Shown one piece after another: positions 15,119 to 24,200 of a stretch of DNA of 33,284 nucleotides. The stretch is from CANNDT01 sp945876205. GTDB lineage: Bacteria > Acidobacteriota > Vicinamibacteria > Vicinamibacterales > UBA2999. The notes beneath the pieces were generated by a model. The model made no database searches and had not been told where the DNA came from. It was given only the letters and a program-made list of their open reading frames with translations. The translations under genes were made by a program, and so were the position numbers. Where the stretch lies: positions 1 to 33,284 of the forward strand of contig CANNDT010000047.1 in assembly GCA_947503365.1 (NCBI GenBank), given 5' to 3'. The first letter of the stretch is position 1. Every line of letters starts with the position of its first letter.

Positions 15119-18100
15119 ATGAATCGCATGTCTAGTGTGCTGCGCGCCGTCCTGATTCTTCTCCTTGCGGCCACCAACGTGTGGGCCCAGGCTACCGCTC
15201 AAATCAACGGGACCGTCGCCGACTCGAGCGGCGCCGTCCTCCCGGGTGTCACCGTCACCGCCATCCAGACGGAAACGGGTTTTCGGCGCGAGGCCGTGAC
15301 CGACGACACCGGTTCCTACGTCCTGCTGAACTTGCCGACCGGCCCCTACCGCATCGAGGCGACGCTCTCGGGCTTCCGCACCTTCTCCCAGACCGGCGTC
15401 GTGCTGCAGGTCGGCAGCAACCCGGTCATCCCTGTGAAGATGGAGCTGGGCAGCCTCGAGGAGACGGTCTCGGTCGAAGCGGCGGCGCCGCTGGTCGAGA
15501 CGCGCAACCCGGCGGTTGGCGCGACCATCAACAGTGAACAGGTCGAGGCGCTGCCGCTCGAAGGCCGCAACCCCCTGTCGCTGATTACGCTCACCGGCGC
15601 CGCGGCCGACGCAGGTAACACCAGCCGCAGCATGACGTCGAGCCGCGGGATCGCCATTTCAGGCGGGCAGCCGTTCGGCGTCGCGTACCTGCTTGACGGC
15701 GCCCTGCACAACAACGCGTTCGACGGCTTCAACATGCCGCTGCCGTTTCCGGATGCGCTGCAGGAATTCAAGGTCGAGACCAGCACGCAGAACGCGCAGA
15801 ACGGCGTCCATGCGGGCGGCACGGTCAGCCTGGTGACCAAGTCGGGCACCAACCTGCTGCACGGCGACGCGTTCGAGTTCTTCCGCCACCACAAGTTCAA
15901 CGCGACCGCGCCGTTTGCCGGCGTCGACCCGGCGACGGGCAAGCGTCGCAGTGACGGCCTGGTCCGCAACCAGTTCGGCGGCACCCTGGGCGGCAAGATC
16001 GTCCAGGACAAGCTGTTCTTCTTTGGCGCCTACCAGACCTCGCGCTCGACGCAGACGCCGGCCGACCTGGTCGCGTTCGTGCCGTCTGCCGCGATGATGG
16101 CCGGCGACTTTACCGCCTTCACCTCGCCCGCGTGCAACCGCGGCACGCAGATCACGCTGCGGGCGCCGTTCGTGAACAACCGTCTCGCGGCGAACCTGAT
16201 CAGCCCGGCGGCCCTGGCGATTGCCAAGCGGCTTCCGGCGACCACCGATCCGTGCGGCCGCGCCACCTATTCGAGCCCGACCAAGCCGGTCGAAACGCAG
16301 TCGATTGGCAAGGTCGACTGGCAGATCAACCAGAACCACTCGCTGTTCGGCCGCTACATGCTGACGACGACGTTCTGGGATCCGCCGTTCGCCAACAACG
16401 GCAACCTGCTGTCGGCCTCGCTCGGCGGCCGCGACAGCGACGCGACGTCGCTGGCCATCGGCGACACGATGGTGTTGAGCAACACGATGGTCAACAACGT
16501 GCGGTTCACCTACCACTACACCAACGTCCACCGCACGCACACGCCCTACTTCGGTCCCGAGGATGTCGGGATCAAGAGCTTCAGCTATGTCGATGACGTC
16601 ACGCTGATCGCGGTGAACAACGCATTCAGTCTCGGCCAGGGTACCGAGTTCGATGCGTATTACCGCCCCCACACCTACGCGTTCTCGGACGACCTGACGC
16701 TGATTCGCGGCAGCCATCAGTTCGGCTTCGGCGGCACGCTGGCCCTCAACGACTGGAAGACGCACACCAACGTGCGCGCGGCCGGCGGCTTCACCATCAA
16801 CGGCGGCGTGACCGGACTGTCGCTGGCCGACTTCATGGCCGGGCGCGTGTTCGAGTTCCGGCAGGCGAACCCGTTCACGCTCGACGCGACCCAGAAGAAC
16901 TTCGGGATCTACGGCCAGGACACCTGGCGCGTGTCCGACAAGATCACGATGAACTACGGGATGCGGTGGGAGCCCTGGTTCCCGCAGCAGCACCAGAACG
17001 AGGCGGTCTACAACTTCTCCACCTCGGCCTTCCTCGCCAACCAGCGCAGCAAGGTGTACCCCGATGCGTTGCCCGGGTTCACCTATCCAGGCGATCCCGG
17101 CTTTCCTGGCAAGTCGGGCCTGAAGCCGAACTGGATGAACTTCCAGCCGCGCGTTGGCCTGTCGTGGGATCCCAACGGCGACGGCAAGACGTCGGTGCGC
17201 GCCGGCTACGGCCTGAGCGGCGACTTCATTTCCGGGCAGTTCTTCTTCGATGCCTCGCAGGCATGGCCCTTCGGGTATGAGGAGCGGCTGACGGGAACGG
17301 CCGTGGGTTCGCTGGACGATCCGTGGGGCGGCGTCGGCCGCGTCAATCCGTTCCCGGTGACCCTCGGCACCGGTCTCGCCAAGGGGCCGGGCGGCCTCTT
17401 CATCGAGGTGCCGCAGGATCTCAAGGGCACGCGCGTCCACACCTGGAACGTGGCGGTGCAGCGTCAACTGAGCGACACCACGGCGGTGTCCGCGACCTAC
17501 CTGGGCAACCGGATGATGAACATCTGGGGCGACGTCGCGGGTAACCCGGCACTCCTTCCGGCGAACCCGACCGGTCCGTGCACGTTGCGCACGACGACGG
17601 GCACGCAGACCTTCCCGAATTGCTCCACCGCGCCGATCAACCTGCGCCGGGAGATCTCGCAGGCGAATCCCGTTGACGGTCAGTACATCGGCTATCTCGA
17701 CTGGATCACCGATCAGGGCTGGCAGCGGTATCACGGCGTGCTGCTGTCGGGGCAGAAGCGAGCGGCCAACGGCCTGAGCGCCAACGTGAACTACACGTGG
17801 TCGACCTGCGAGGGCACCGCGCAGAGCAACACCGGCGGCAACCCGCTCAACGTCGGCACCGGCTACACGCGGCCGCAGTCGCTGATCAATCCGCCGGCCA
17901 ACGCGAAGGAGCTGTACGAGCAGGACAAGGGGCCGTGCAGTTTCTCGCCGACGCACATCCTGAACCTGATCGCCAGCGCCGAGACACCGCAGTTCAGCAG
18001 CACGGCGGCGCGTATGCTCGCGTCGGGCTGGAGGCTGTCGGGGATTTTTCGCGCATCGTCGGGCAATGCGTTGCGCGTCCTCACCGGCATCGACCGGTCG

Positions 18101-18463
18101 CTCGACGGCCTGCAGACGACGGCGCAGCGCGTGAACCAGGTGATGGACAACGTCTACGGCGACAAGACGTTGAGCAACTGGTTCAACCCCGCGGCGTTCG
18201 CCCAGCCGGCCATCGGCACCTACGGTAACTCGGGCTACAACGCCTACAAGGGTCCAGCCAGCAAGACGATCGACCTCTCGCTCGTGCGGTCGTTCCGCTT
18301 CCTCAACTCCCAGCGGATCGAGGCGCGCGTCGAGGCGTTCAACGCGCTCAACTGGCTGCGGCCGCTCGACCCGGTCACGACCTTCAGCAGCGCCACGTTC
18401 GGACAGATCCTGACGTCGGCGGATCCGCGCATCATGCAGTTCGCGGTGAAGTACGTGTTCTGA
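15119..18463 (+). CDS. TonB-dependent receptor, Oar-like, with carboxypeptidase-regulatory domain (receptor 2)
   Basis: 1114 residues from the ATG at 15119, chosen because AGAGG lies eight bases upstream and the product then begins MNRMSSVL like the other receptors; the open frame extends back to 15083 across the promoter. The signal peptide ends NVWA. The regulatory sandwich domain, plug and barrel follow in the same order as in receptor 1, and the chain ends KYVF. Long stretches of the barrel are nearly the same as in receptor 3, such as TFWDPPFANNGNLLSASLGG and GTQTFPNCSTAPINLRREIS, so these two are the most recent duplicates. Six cysteines lie in three pairs. A bulged hairpin lies 16 bases after the stop codon. 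The substrate is unknown. Confidence 0.93.
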   Translation: MNRMSSVLRAVLILLLAATNVWAQATAQINGTVADSSGAVLPGVTVTAIQTETGFRREAVTDDTGSYVLLNLPTGPYRIEATLSGFRTFSQTGVVLQVGSNPVIPVKMELGSLEETVSVEAAAPLVETRNPAVGATINSEQVEALPLEGRNPLSLITLTGAAADAGNTSRSMTSSRGIAISGGQPFGVAYLLDGALHNNAFDGFNMPLPFPDALQEFKVETSTQNAQNGVHAGGTVSLVTKSGTNLLHGDAFEFFRHHKFNATAPFAGVDPATGKRRSDGLVRNQFGGTLGGKIVQDKLFFFGAYQTSRSTQTPADLVAFVPSAAMMAGDFTAFTSPACNRGTQITLRAPFVNNRLAANLISPAALAIAKRLPATTDPCGRATYSSPTKPVETQSIGKVDWQINQNHSLFGRYMLTTTFWDPPFANNGNLLSASLGGRDSDATSLAIGDTMVLSNTMVNNVRFTYHYTNVHRTHTPYFGPEDVGIKSFSYVDDVTLIAVNNAFSLGQGTEFDAYYRPHTYAFSDDLTLIRGSHQFGFGGTLALNDWKTHTNVRAAGGFTINGGVTGLSLADFMAGRVFEFRQANPFTLDATQKNFGIYGQDTWRVSDKITMNYGMRWEPWFPQQHQNEAVYNFSTSAFLANQRSKVYPDALPGFTYPGDPGFPGKSGLKPNWMNFQPRVGLSWDPNGDGKTSVRAGYGLSGDFISGQFFFDASQAWPFGYEERLTGTAVGSLDDPWGGVGRVNPFPVTLGTGLAKGPGGLFIEVPQDLKGTRVHTWNVAVQRQLSDTTAVSATYLGNRMMNIWGDVAGNPALLPANPTGPCTLRTTTGTQTFPNCSTAPINLRREISQANPVDGQYIGYLDWITDQGWQRYHGVLLSGQKRAANGLSANVNYTWSTCEGTAQSNTGGNPLNVGTGYTRPQSLINPPANAKELYEQDKGPCSFSPTHILNLIASAETPQFSSTAARMLASGWRLSGIFRASSGNALRVLTGIDRSLDGLQTTAQRVNQVMDNVYGDKTLSNWFNPAAFAQPAIGTYGNSGYNAYKGPASKTIDLSLVRSFRFLNSQRIEARVEAFNALNWLRPLDPVTTFSSATFGQILTSADPRIMQFAVKYVF

Positions 18464-18479
18464 TCGGGATCAACACCAT

Positions 18480-18513
18480 GCCGATACCCGCGCCGTCCAG
18501 GCGCGGGATCGGC
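18480..18513 (+). terminator. Strong bulged hairpin after receptor 2
   Basis: GCCGAT and CCCGCGCC (18480-18485 and 18487-18494, with a bulged A) pair with GGCGCGGGATCGGC (18500-18513) across the loop GTCCA, a 14-bp stem. No T-run follows. It probably limits transcription from receptor 2 into the next operon or protects the 3' end. Confidence 0.55.
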
Positions 18514-18684
18514 CCGGGCGGAGTACGACATCCCGACGGTCCGAATTTCTGGAATGTCGATCTGGCGATTTCGCGGCTGGGTCCAGATCGGTGCCGGCCG
18601 CATCACCACACATGCCGGCGCCCCGCATACCCACCTCGGGTATGATGCGCCGACTAGGTGGCAGACCATTTCGAGGGAGCTCCG
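18514..18684 (+). promoter_or_regulatory. Intergenic leader with palindrome CATACCC/GGGTATG over a candidate -10
   Basis: The stretch between the receptor 2 hairpin and the next gene holds no credible reading frame. CATACCC at 18626-18632 is mirrored by GGGTATG at 18638-18644 across five bases. The right arm overlaps TATGAT (18641-18646), a candidate -10 about 40 bases before the ATG at 18685. A repressor bound here would cover the promoter. No -35 is evident. GAGGGAG at 18673-18679 is the ribosome site. Confidence 0.4.
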
Positions 18685-19563
18685 ATGCTGCATCGCATGA
18701 TGACGTTGACGGCCGGCCTGCTGGGTGCGGCGTTGCTGGCGCCCGCCGAGGGCGTCGCGCAGGACAAGACGCCTGCGACCTGGCCGAGTCCGGTCGCGAC
18801 CCGTGGTCCTGTCGCGGAAAAGGACAAGAAGCCGGCGCCGCGGCGGACCATCAACGGCATGTGGAGCGCCTTGCGGCTGGGCAACCAGTCGGGGGGCGTG
18901 CAATTGAAGCCGAACAACGGCCGGCCCGAGAACGAGCTTCCCTACACCCCGTACGGCCTGCAGGTTTACCGTTCGCACAAGCCACTCGAGGGCAAAGACT
19001 CTGTCGACCCGGCCGACAACAACGATCCGCGGACGAAGTGCGAGCCGCTCGGATTCCCTCGGTACAACCACTACGACCTCGGCATCCAGGTCTTCCAGGA
19101 CGAACACAAGCTCGCGATGCTCTATAGCTTCGACAACCGCTGGCGGATGATCTGGACGGATGGGCGGCCGCTGCCCAAGCCGGTCGACGGGGGCGTCGAA
19201 GTTGACGGCGAGTTCCGCGAGAATCGGTGGTTCGGGTACTCGGTCGGCCGGTGGATCGACGATTACACGCTCGAAGTCGTCACGGTTGGCACCATGCCCG
19301 AGGACCGCGTCTGGCTCGATAACACCGGCCGGCCAATCAGCGATCAGGCGCGGATCACCGAACGATTCCGCCGCCTCGACGCCGACACGATGGAATGGTC
19401 CGAGACGATCGACGATCCGAAAATCTACACGCGCCCGTGGGACACGCTGAAGCTGCGCATGACGCTGCAGGATCCGCGGATCGATCTGATGACACGCTAC
19501 TGTTCGCCGGTTGAAATCGACAATTACAACAAGTCTTTCGGCGACGCGGCTGGCGCCCCGTGA
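18685..19563 (+). CDS. Secreted protein, distant member of the unnamed WxDGR family
   Basis: 292 residues. The ATG at 18685 has GAGGGAG upstream; nine further in-frame codons back to a GTG are rejected. The signal peptide ends GVAQ near residue 28. The next about 40 residues are Lys/Pro-rich, then comes TINGMWSAL. Family landmarks are TKCEPLGFPR, MIWTDGRPLP, a GYSVGRWIDDYTLEVVT block, an ITERFRRLD segment, and DDPKIYTRPWD. These parallel WMDGRPHP, GFSTG-W-DG and DP-Y-EP in the proteins at 494 and 1417, so I place it in the same broad family, with low overall similarity. No function is known to me. It is the first gene of a tight three-gene unit with DUF6152 and a cytochrome, suggesting a periplasmic redox context. 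Confidence 0.8.
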   Translation: MLHRMMTLTAGLLGAALLAPAEGVAQDKTPATWPSPVATRGPVAEKDKKPAPRRTINGMWSALRLGNQSGGVQLKPNNGRPENELPYTPYGLQVYRSHKPLEGKDSVDPADNNDPRTKCEPLGFPRYNHYDLGIQVFQDEHKLAMLYSFDNRWRMIWTDGRPLPKPVDGGVEVDGEFRENRWFGYSVGRWIDDYTLEVVTVGTMPEDRVWLDNTGRPISDQARITERFRRLDADTMEWSETIDDPKIYTRPWDTLKLRMTLQDPRIDLMTRYCSPVEIDNYNKSFGDAAGAP

Positions 19564-19586
19564 GTCGAGAGGCCACAGGGACCCCT

Positions 19587-20000
19587 ATGAAAGAAACGCA
19601 CATGAAAAAGCGATCGATGATCGTCGTTGGCGTGGCCCTCGCGCTGCTGGCGGGAGTGCCGGTCCACGCCCACCACAGCGGCTCGACACTCTTTTCCGAA
19701 ACCAATTCGACGCTGAAGGGCACCGTCAACAAGTGGGTGTGGTCCAACCCGCATTGTCTGTTGACGGTCGACGTCAAAGGCGAAGATGGCCAGGTCGTGT
19801 CGTGGTTGGTCGAACTGCAGGCCCCGAACACCATTTACCCCGCCGGCTACCGCGCCAACATGTTCAAGCCCGGCGACCCGGTCACGGTCGTCATGCACCC
19901 GGTCGCCAATGGCCGACCCTACGGCCGGGTTGTCGAGGTGGTGCTCGCGAACGGCAGGAGGCTGGGTGACGGCGTTCGCGCTGACACGCCCGCGCCGTAA
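19587..20000 (+). CDS. DUF6152-like secreted protein, copy 2 (divergent)
   Basis: 137 residues from the ATG at 19587 (CAGGGA upstream). Alternatives are GTG at 19560, which overlaps the previous stop, and ATG at 19602. The signal peptide ends GVPVHA and the mature chain begins HHSGSTLF, keeping the His-His-Ser amino terminus of the other copies. SNPHCLL carries the conserved Asn-Pro-His, VSWLVELQAP matches the W-x-E strand, and FKPGDPVTVVMHPVANG matches the KPGD turn. Otherwise it is clearly more divergent than the other two full copies and has its own C-terminal tail (RVVEVVLANGRRLGDG). It lies 23 bases after the upstream gene and 15 before the cytochrome, so is very likely in one transcript with both. 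Confidence 0.82.
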   Translation: MKETHMKKRSMIVVGVALALLAGVPVHAHHSGSTLFSETNSTLKGTVNKWVWSNPHCLLTVDVKGEDGQVVSWLVELQAPNTIYPAGYRANMFKPGDPVTVVMHPVANGRPYGRVVEVVLANGRRLGDGVRADTPAP

Positions 20001-20015
20001 CGTGCCGGTGGACAG

Positions 20016-21158
20016 ATGATGCGTCGATCGAACGCGGTCGTCTCCTGGGCGATCGCCGCGGCGATGTGCCTGTTCGCGGTCGCGTCGCTGCGGGCAGGGC
20101 AGAGCGCGGCCGACGCGCCGCTCCTCAGCGAACAGTACTTCAAGAACATCCAAGTGCTGAAGGGGATGCCGGTCGATACCTTCTTCGATGCGATGGGTAT
20201 GTTCGCCGCGTCGATGGGGAACGATTGCACCTACTGTCACGCCAAGGAGGTGGGGTTCCGCCGCGAGGCGTTCGCCGAGACGACGCCCCGCATCCAGCGA
20301 GCCCGCCAGATGATCACGATGATGCAGGCGCTCAACAAGCAGTATTTCGGCGGGCGCCCGCGCGTCACCTGCTTCACCTGTCACCGCGGCCAGTATTCCC
20401 CGGTCAGCGCCCCCAGCTTCTTGATCCAGTACGGCGTCCCTGCGGAAGACCCCAACATTCTCAATTTTCCGACCGAGCCGGGGGTGTCGGCCGACCAGGT
20501 GTTCGACCGGTATCTGACCGCGATCGGCGGCACGGTGGCGCTCGCCAGAATCACGAGCGTCACGGCCACGGGCACGTACGTCGGATTTGACACCGGCCAG
20601 GAGGAAGTGCCGGTGGAGATATTCGCCAAAGCACCGAACCAGCGGACGTGGATCGTCAAGCTACCCGCAGGCGATAGCTACCGCGTGTTCGACGGCGTGA
20701 ACGGCTGGATCGCGGGTCCCGACAGCCCGGCGCCGATCTTCGCGCTCGTGACCGGCAACCTGGACCGCGCGCGGATCGAGGCCACCCTGGCGTTCCCGGC
20801 GGCGATCAAGCAGCTGTACCAGCAGTGGCGGGTCGGCCGGACGCTGATCGACGAACAGGACGTCACCATCGTGCAGGGCACCACGCCAGGGCTGCTGCCG
20901 GTCAACTTCTACTTCGACGACAAGTCGCACCTGCTCGTGCGCGTCGTGCGGTGGAACGAGACGCTGGTGGGGCCGGTACCGACCGAGATCAACTACGGCG
21001 ACTACCGTACGGTTGCGGGCATCCAGATGCCGTTCACCTGGACTGCGACACAGACCTACATGCAGATGACGATCAAGCTGCGCGAGGTCTCGGCCAACGT
21101 GCCTCTCGACGCGGCGCGGTTCGCCAGGCCCCGCGAGTTCCGCGCCGCCGGCCGCTGA
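20016..21158 (+). CDS. Two-heme c-type cytochrome, reaction-centre cytochrome subunit-like N-terminus with extra C-terminal domain
   Basis: 380 residues; the start is ATG 20016 or the adjacent ATG 20019. The signal peptide runs to about residue 28. Residues about 40-125 match the repeat unit of the photosynthetic reaction-centre cytochrome subunit: NIQVLKGMPVDTFFDAM, then CTYCH (71-75), a helix with Met residues (ARQMITMMQ) that may supply axial ligands, then CFTCHRG (119-125). Only two CxxCH motifs are present where the tetraheme subunit has four. The remaining about 230 residues form a beta-rich domain (FDRYLTAIGG, YRVFDGVNGWIAGP, LLPVNFYFDDKSHLLVRVVR, TEINYGDYRTVAGIQMPF) resembling LolA-type lipoprotein-sorting domains. 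No photosynthesis genes are nearby, so the role is presumably periplasmic electron transfer. Confidence 0.88.
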   Translation: MMRRSNAVVSWAIAAAMCLFAVASLRAGQSAADAPLLSEQYFKNIQVLKGMPVDTFFDAMGMFAASMGNDCTYCHAKEVGFRREAFAETTPRIQRARQMITMMQALNKQYFGGRPRVTCFTCHRGQYSPVSAPSFLIQYGVPAEDPNILNFPTEPGVSADQVFDRYLTAIGGTVALARITSVTATGTYVGFDTGQEEVPVEIFAKAPNQRTWIVKLPAGDSYRVFDGVNGWIAGPDSPAPIFALVTGNLDRARIEATLAFPAAIKQLYQQWRVGRTLIDEQDVTIVQGTTPGLLPVNFYFDDKSHLLVRVVRWNETLVGPVPTEINYGDYRTVAGIQMPFTWTATQTYMQMTIKLREVSANVPLDAARFARPREFRAAGR

Positions 21159-21173
21159 AACGCGGCGGCCGGC
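21147..21173 (+). terminator. GC-rich hairpin spanning the cytochrome stop codon
   Basis: GCCGGCCGC at 21147-21155 pairs perfectly with GCGGCCGGC at 21165-21173. The loop begins with the TGA stop. Only ATTT follows, so termination would be weak. Confidence 0.45.
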
Positions 21174-21288
21174 ATTTCGGGTAACACCCGTGAGGGTGCC
21201 TGTGTCCGAACGGGAAAGTGCAAAAAATTTGGAGCCACTGATCGAAGAGTTCGGTTACCGCTAATTTGGACAAGAGGGGTGTTTCGTG
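21174..21288 (+). promoter_or_regulatory. Leader region of receptor 3
   Basis: The 115 bases before receptor 3 hold a small hairpin (CACCC 21185-21189 with GGGTG 21194-21198), an A/T tract (AAAAAATTT near 21223-21231) and a ribosome site AGAGGGG at about 21273-21279. I find no convincing -35/-10 pair, in contrast to receptors 1 and 2. Receptor 3 may be partly transcribed by read-through from the cytochrome operon. Confidence 0.35.
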
Positions 21289-24200
21289 ATGAGTCGCATT
21301 TCGGGTGCGCTGCTTGCTCTGATGGTCCTCCTGCTGGCCGCCGCAAACGTGTGGGCCCAGGCTACCGCTCAAATCAACGGCACCGTCGCGGATGCAAGCG
21401 GCGCGGTGCTCCCGGGTGTGACCGTGATCGCCATCCAGACGGAGACCGGCTTCCGTCGTGAGGTGGTGACGGACGAAACCGGTTCGTACGCCCTGCTGAA
21501 CCTGCCGACCGGCCCCTATCGCCTCGAAGCCACGCTGCCGGGGTTCCGCACCTTCTCGCAGACCGGCGTCGTCCTCCAGGTCGGCAGCAATCCGGTCATC
21601 CCCGTGAAGATGGAGCTGGGCAGCCTCGAGGAGACCGTGTCGGTCGAAGCGGCGGCGCCCCTGGTCGAGACGCGCAACCCCGCGGTTGGCGCGACCATCA
21701 CCAGTGAACAGATCGACGCGCTGCCGCTCGAAGGCCGTAGCGCGGTGTCGTTGATTACGCTCACCGGCGCCGCGACCGACGCGGGCGCCAGCAGCAGCCG
21801 CAGCATGACCTCGAGCCGCGGCATCGCGATTTCGGGCGGCCAGCCCTTTGGCGTCGCCTATCTGCTCGACGGCGCGCTGCACAACAACGCCTACGACGGC
21901 TTCAACATGCCGCTGCCGTTTCCGGATGCGCTGCAGGAATTCAAGGTGGAGACCAGCACGCAGAACGCGCAGAACGGCGTGCACGCCGGCGGCACGGTGA
22001 GCCTGGTCACCAAATCGGGCACCAACCTCCTGCATGGCGACGCCTTCGAGTTTGCGCGGCATTTTCGCTTCAATGCCACCGCGCCGTTTGCCGGTATCAA
22101 CCCCGCGACCGGCAAGCGCCTCGATGACGGCCTGGTGCGCAACCAGTTCGGCGGCGTGCTGGGCGGCAAGCTCGTCCAGGACAAGCTGTTCTTCTTCGGT
22201 GCCTACCAGACCTCGCGCTCGACGCAGACCCCCACTGACCTGGTCGCGTTCGTGCCGACGGCGGCGATGATGGCCGGCGACTTTACCGGTGTCACCGCGC
22301 CGGCATGCAACCGCGGGACGCAGGTCAACCTGCGGGCGCCGTTTGTCAACAACCGTCTCGCGCCGAACCTGATCAGTCCGGCGGCGCTGGCGGTTGCCAA
22401 GCGTTTGCCCGCGGCGTCGGACCCGTGCGGCCGGATTACCTATTCGAGTCCGACCAAGCCGGTGGAGACGCAGTCAATCGCCAAGGTCGACTGGCAGATC
22501 AACCAGAATCACTCGTTGTTCGGCCGTTACATGCTGACGACGACGTTCTGGGCTCCGCCATTCGCCAACAACGGCAACCTGCTCTCGACGTCGCTCGGCG
22601 GCCGCGACAGCGACGCCCGCTCGCTGGCGATCGGCGACACCATGGTGCTGAGCAACACGATGGTGAACAACGTGCGCTTCACCTATCACTACACCAACGT
22701 GCACCGCACGCACGAGCCCTTCTTCGGCCCTGAGGACGTCGGGATCAAGAGCTACAGCTACGCAGAGAAGGTCACGCTGATCGCCGTGAGCAACGCCTTC
22801 AATCTCGGCCTCGGCACCGAGCTCGACTCGTATTACCGTCCGCACACCTACGCGTTCTCGGATGACCTGACGTTGATCCGCGGCAGCCACCAGTTTGGAT
22901 TTGGCGGCACGCTCGCCCTGAACGACTGGAAGACGCGCACCAACTCGCGCTCGGGTGGCAGCTTCACCATCAACGGCGGCGTCACCGGATTGTCGCTGGC
23001 GGACTTCATGGCCGGGCGCGTCTTTGAGTTCCGGCAGGCGAATCCATTCACGAACGACGCCACACAGAAGACCTTCGGCGTCTACGGCCAGGACACCTGG
23101 CGCGTCTCCGACAAGATCACGATGAACTACGGGATGCGGTACGAACCCTGGTTCCCGCAGCAGCACACGAAGGGGACGGTCTACAACTTCTCGACCCCGG
23201 CCTTCCTCGCCAACGCGCGCAGTAAGGTGTATCCCGATGCGCTCCCCGGGTTCACCTACCCCGGCGATGCCGGCTTTCCGAGCAAGGCGGGTCTGAAGAC
23301 CAACTGGATGAACTTCCAGCCGCGTGTTGGCGTGTCCTGGGATCCCAACGGCGACGGCAAGACGTCGGTGCGCGCGGGCTATGGCCTGAGCGGCGACTTC
23401 GTCGCCGGGCAGTTTTTCACCGATGCCCAGCAGGCGTGGCCCTTCGGGTATGAGGAACGGCTGACCGGCGCGGCGGTCGGTCCGCTCGACGATCCGTGGG
23501 GCGGCGTCGGCCGCGTGAATCCGTTTCCGGTGACGCTCGGTACCGGCCTGGCGAAGGGGCCGGGCACCCCCTTTATCGAGGTGCCGCACGACCTCAAGGG
23601 CACGCGCGTGCATACCTGGAACGTCGCCGTCCAGCGCCAGCTGAGCGACACCACCGCGGTGTCAGCGACCTATCTCGGCAACCGGATGATGAACGTCTGG
23701 GGCGACGTCAACGGCAACCCCGCGCTCCTGCCGGCGAATCCGACCGGTCCGTGCACGTTGCGCACGACGACGGGCACGCAGACGTTCCCGAATTGCTCCA
23801 CGGCGCCAATCAACCTTCGGCGGGAGATCTCGCAGAGGAATCCGATTGACGGTCAGTACATCGGCTATCTCGACTGGGTCACCGATCAGGGATGGCAGCG
23901 CTACCACGGCGTGCTGCTCTCGGGCCAGAAGCGCGCGGCCAATGGCATGAGCGCGAACGCCAACTACACGTGGTCGACCTGCGAGGGCACCGCGCAGAGC
24001 AACACCGGTGGCAACCCGCTCAACGTCGGCACGGGCTACAGCCGGCCGCAGTCGCTGCTCAATCCGCCGGCCAACTCGAAGGAGTTGTTCGAGCTGGACA
24101 AAGGGCCGTGCAGCTTGTCGCCGACCCATATCTTCAATCTGATCGCGAGCGCGGAAACGCCGCAATTCAGCAGCGCGGCGGCGCGGATGCTCGCGTCGGG

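Noticed and set aside
20016..21158. Evidence for a photosynthetic gene cluster
   Set aside because: Only the cytochrome domain resembles a reaction-centre subunit. No reaction-centre or pigment-synthesis genes are present, and such cytochromes are common in non-phototrophic Acidobacteriota.
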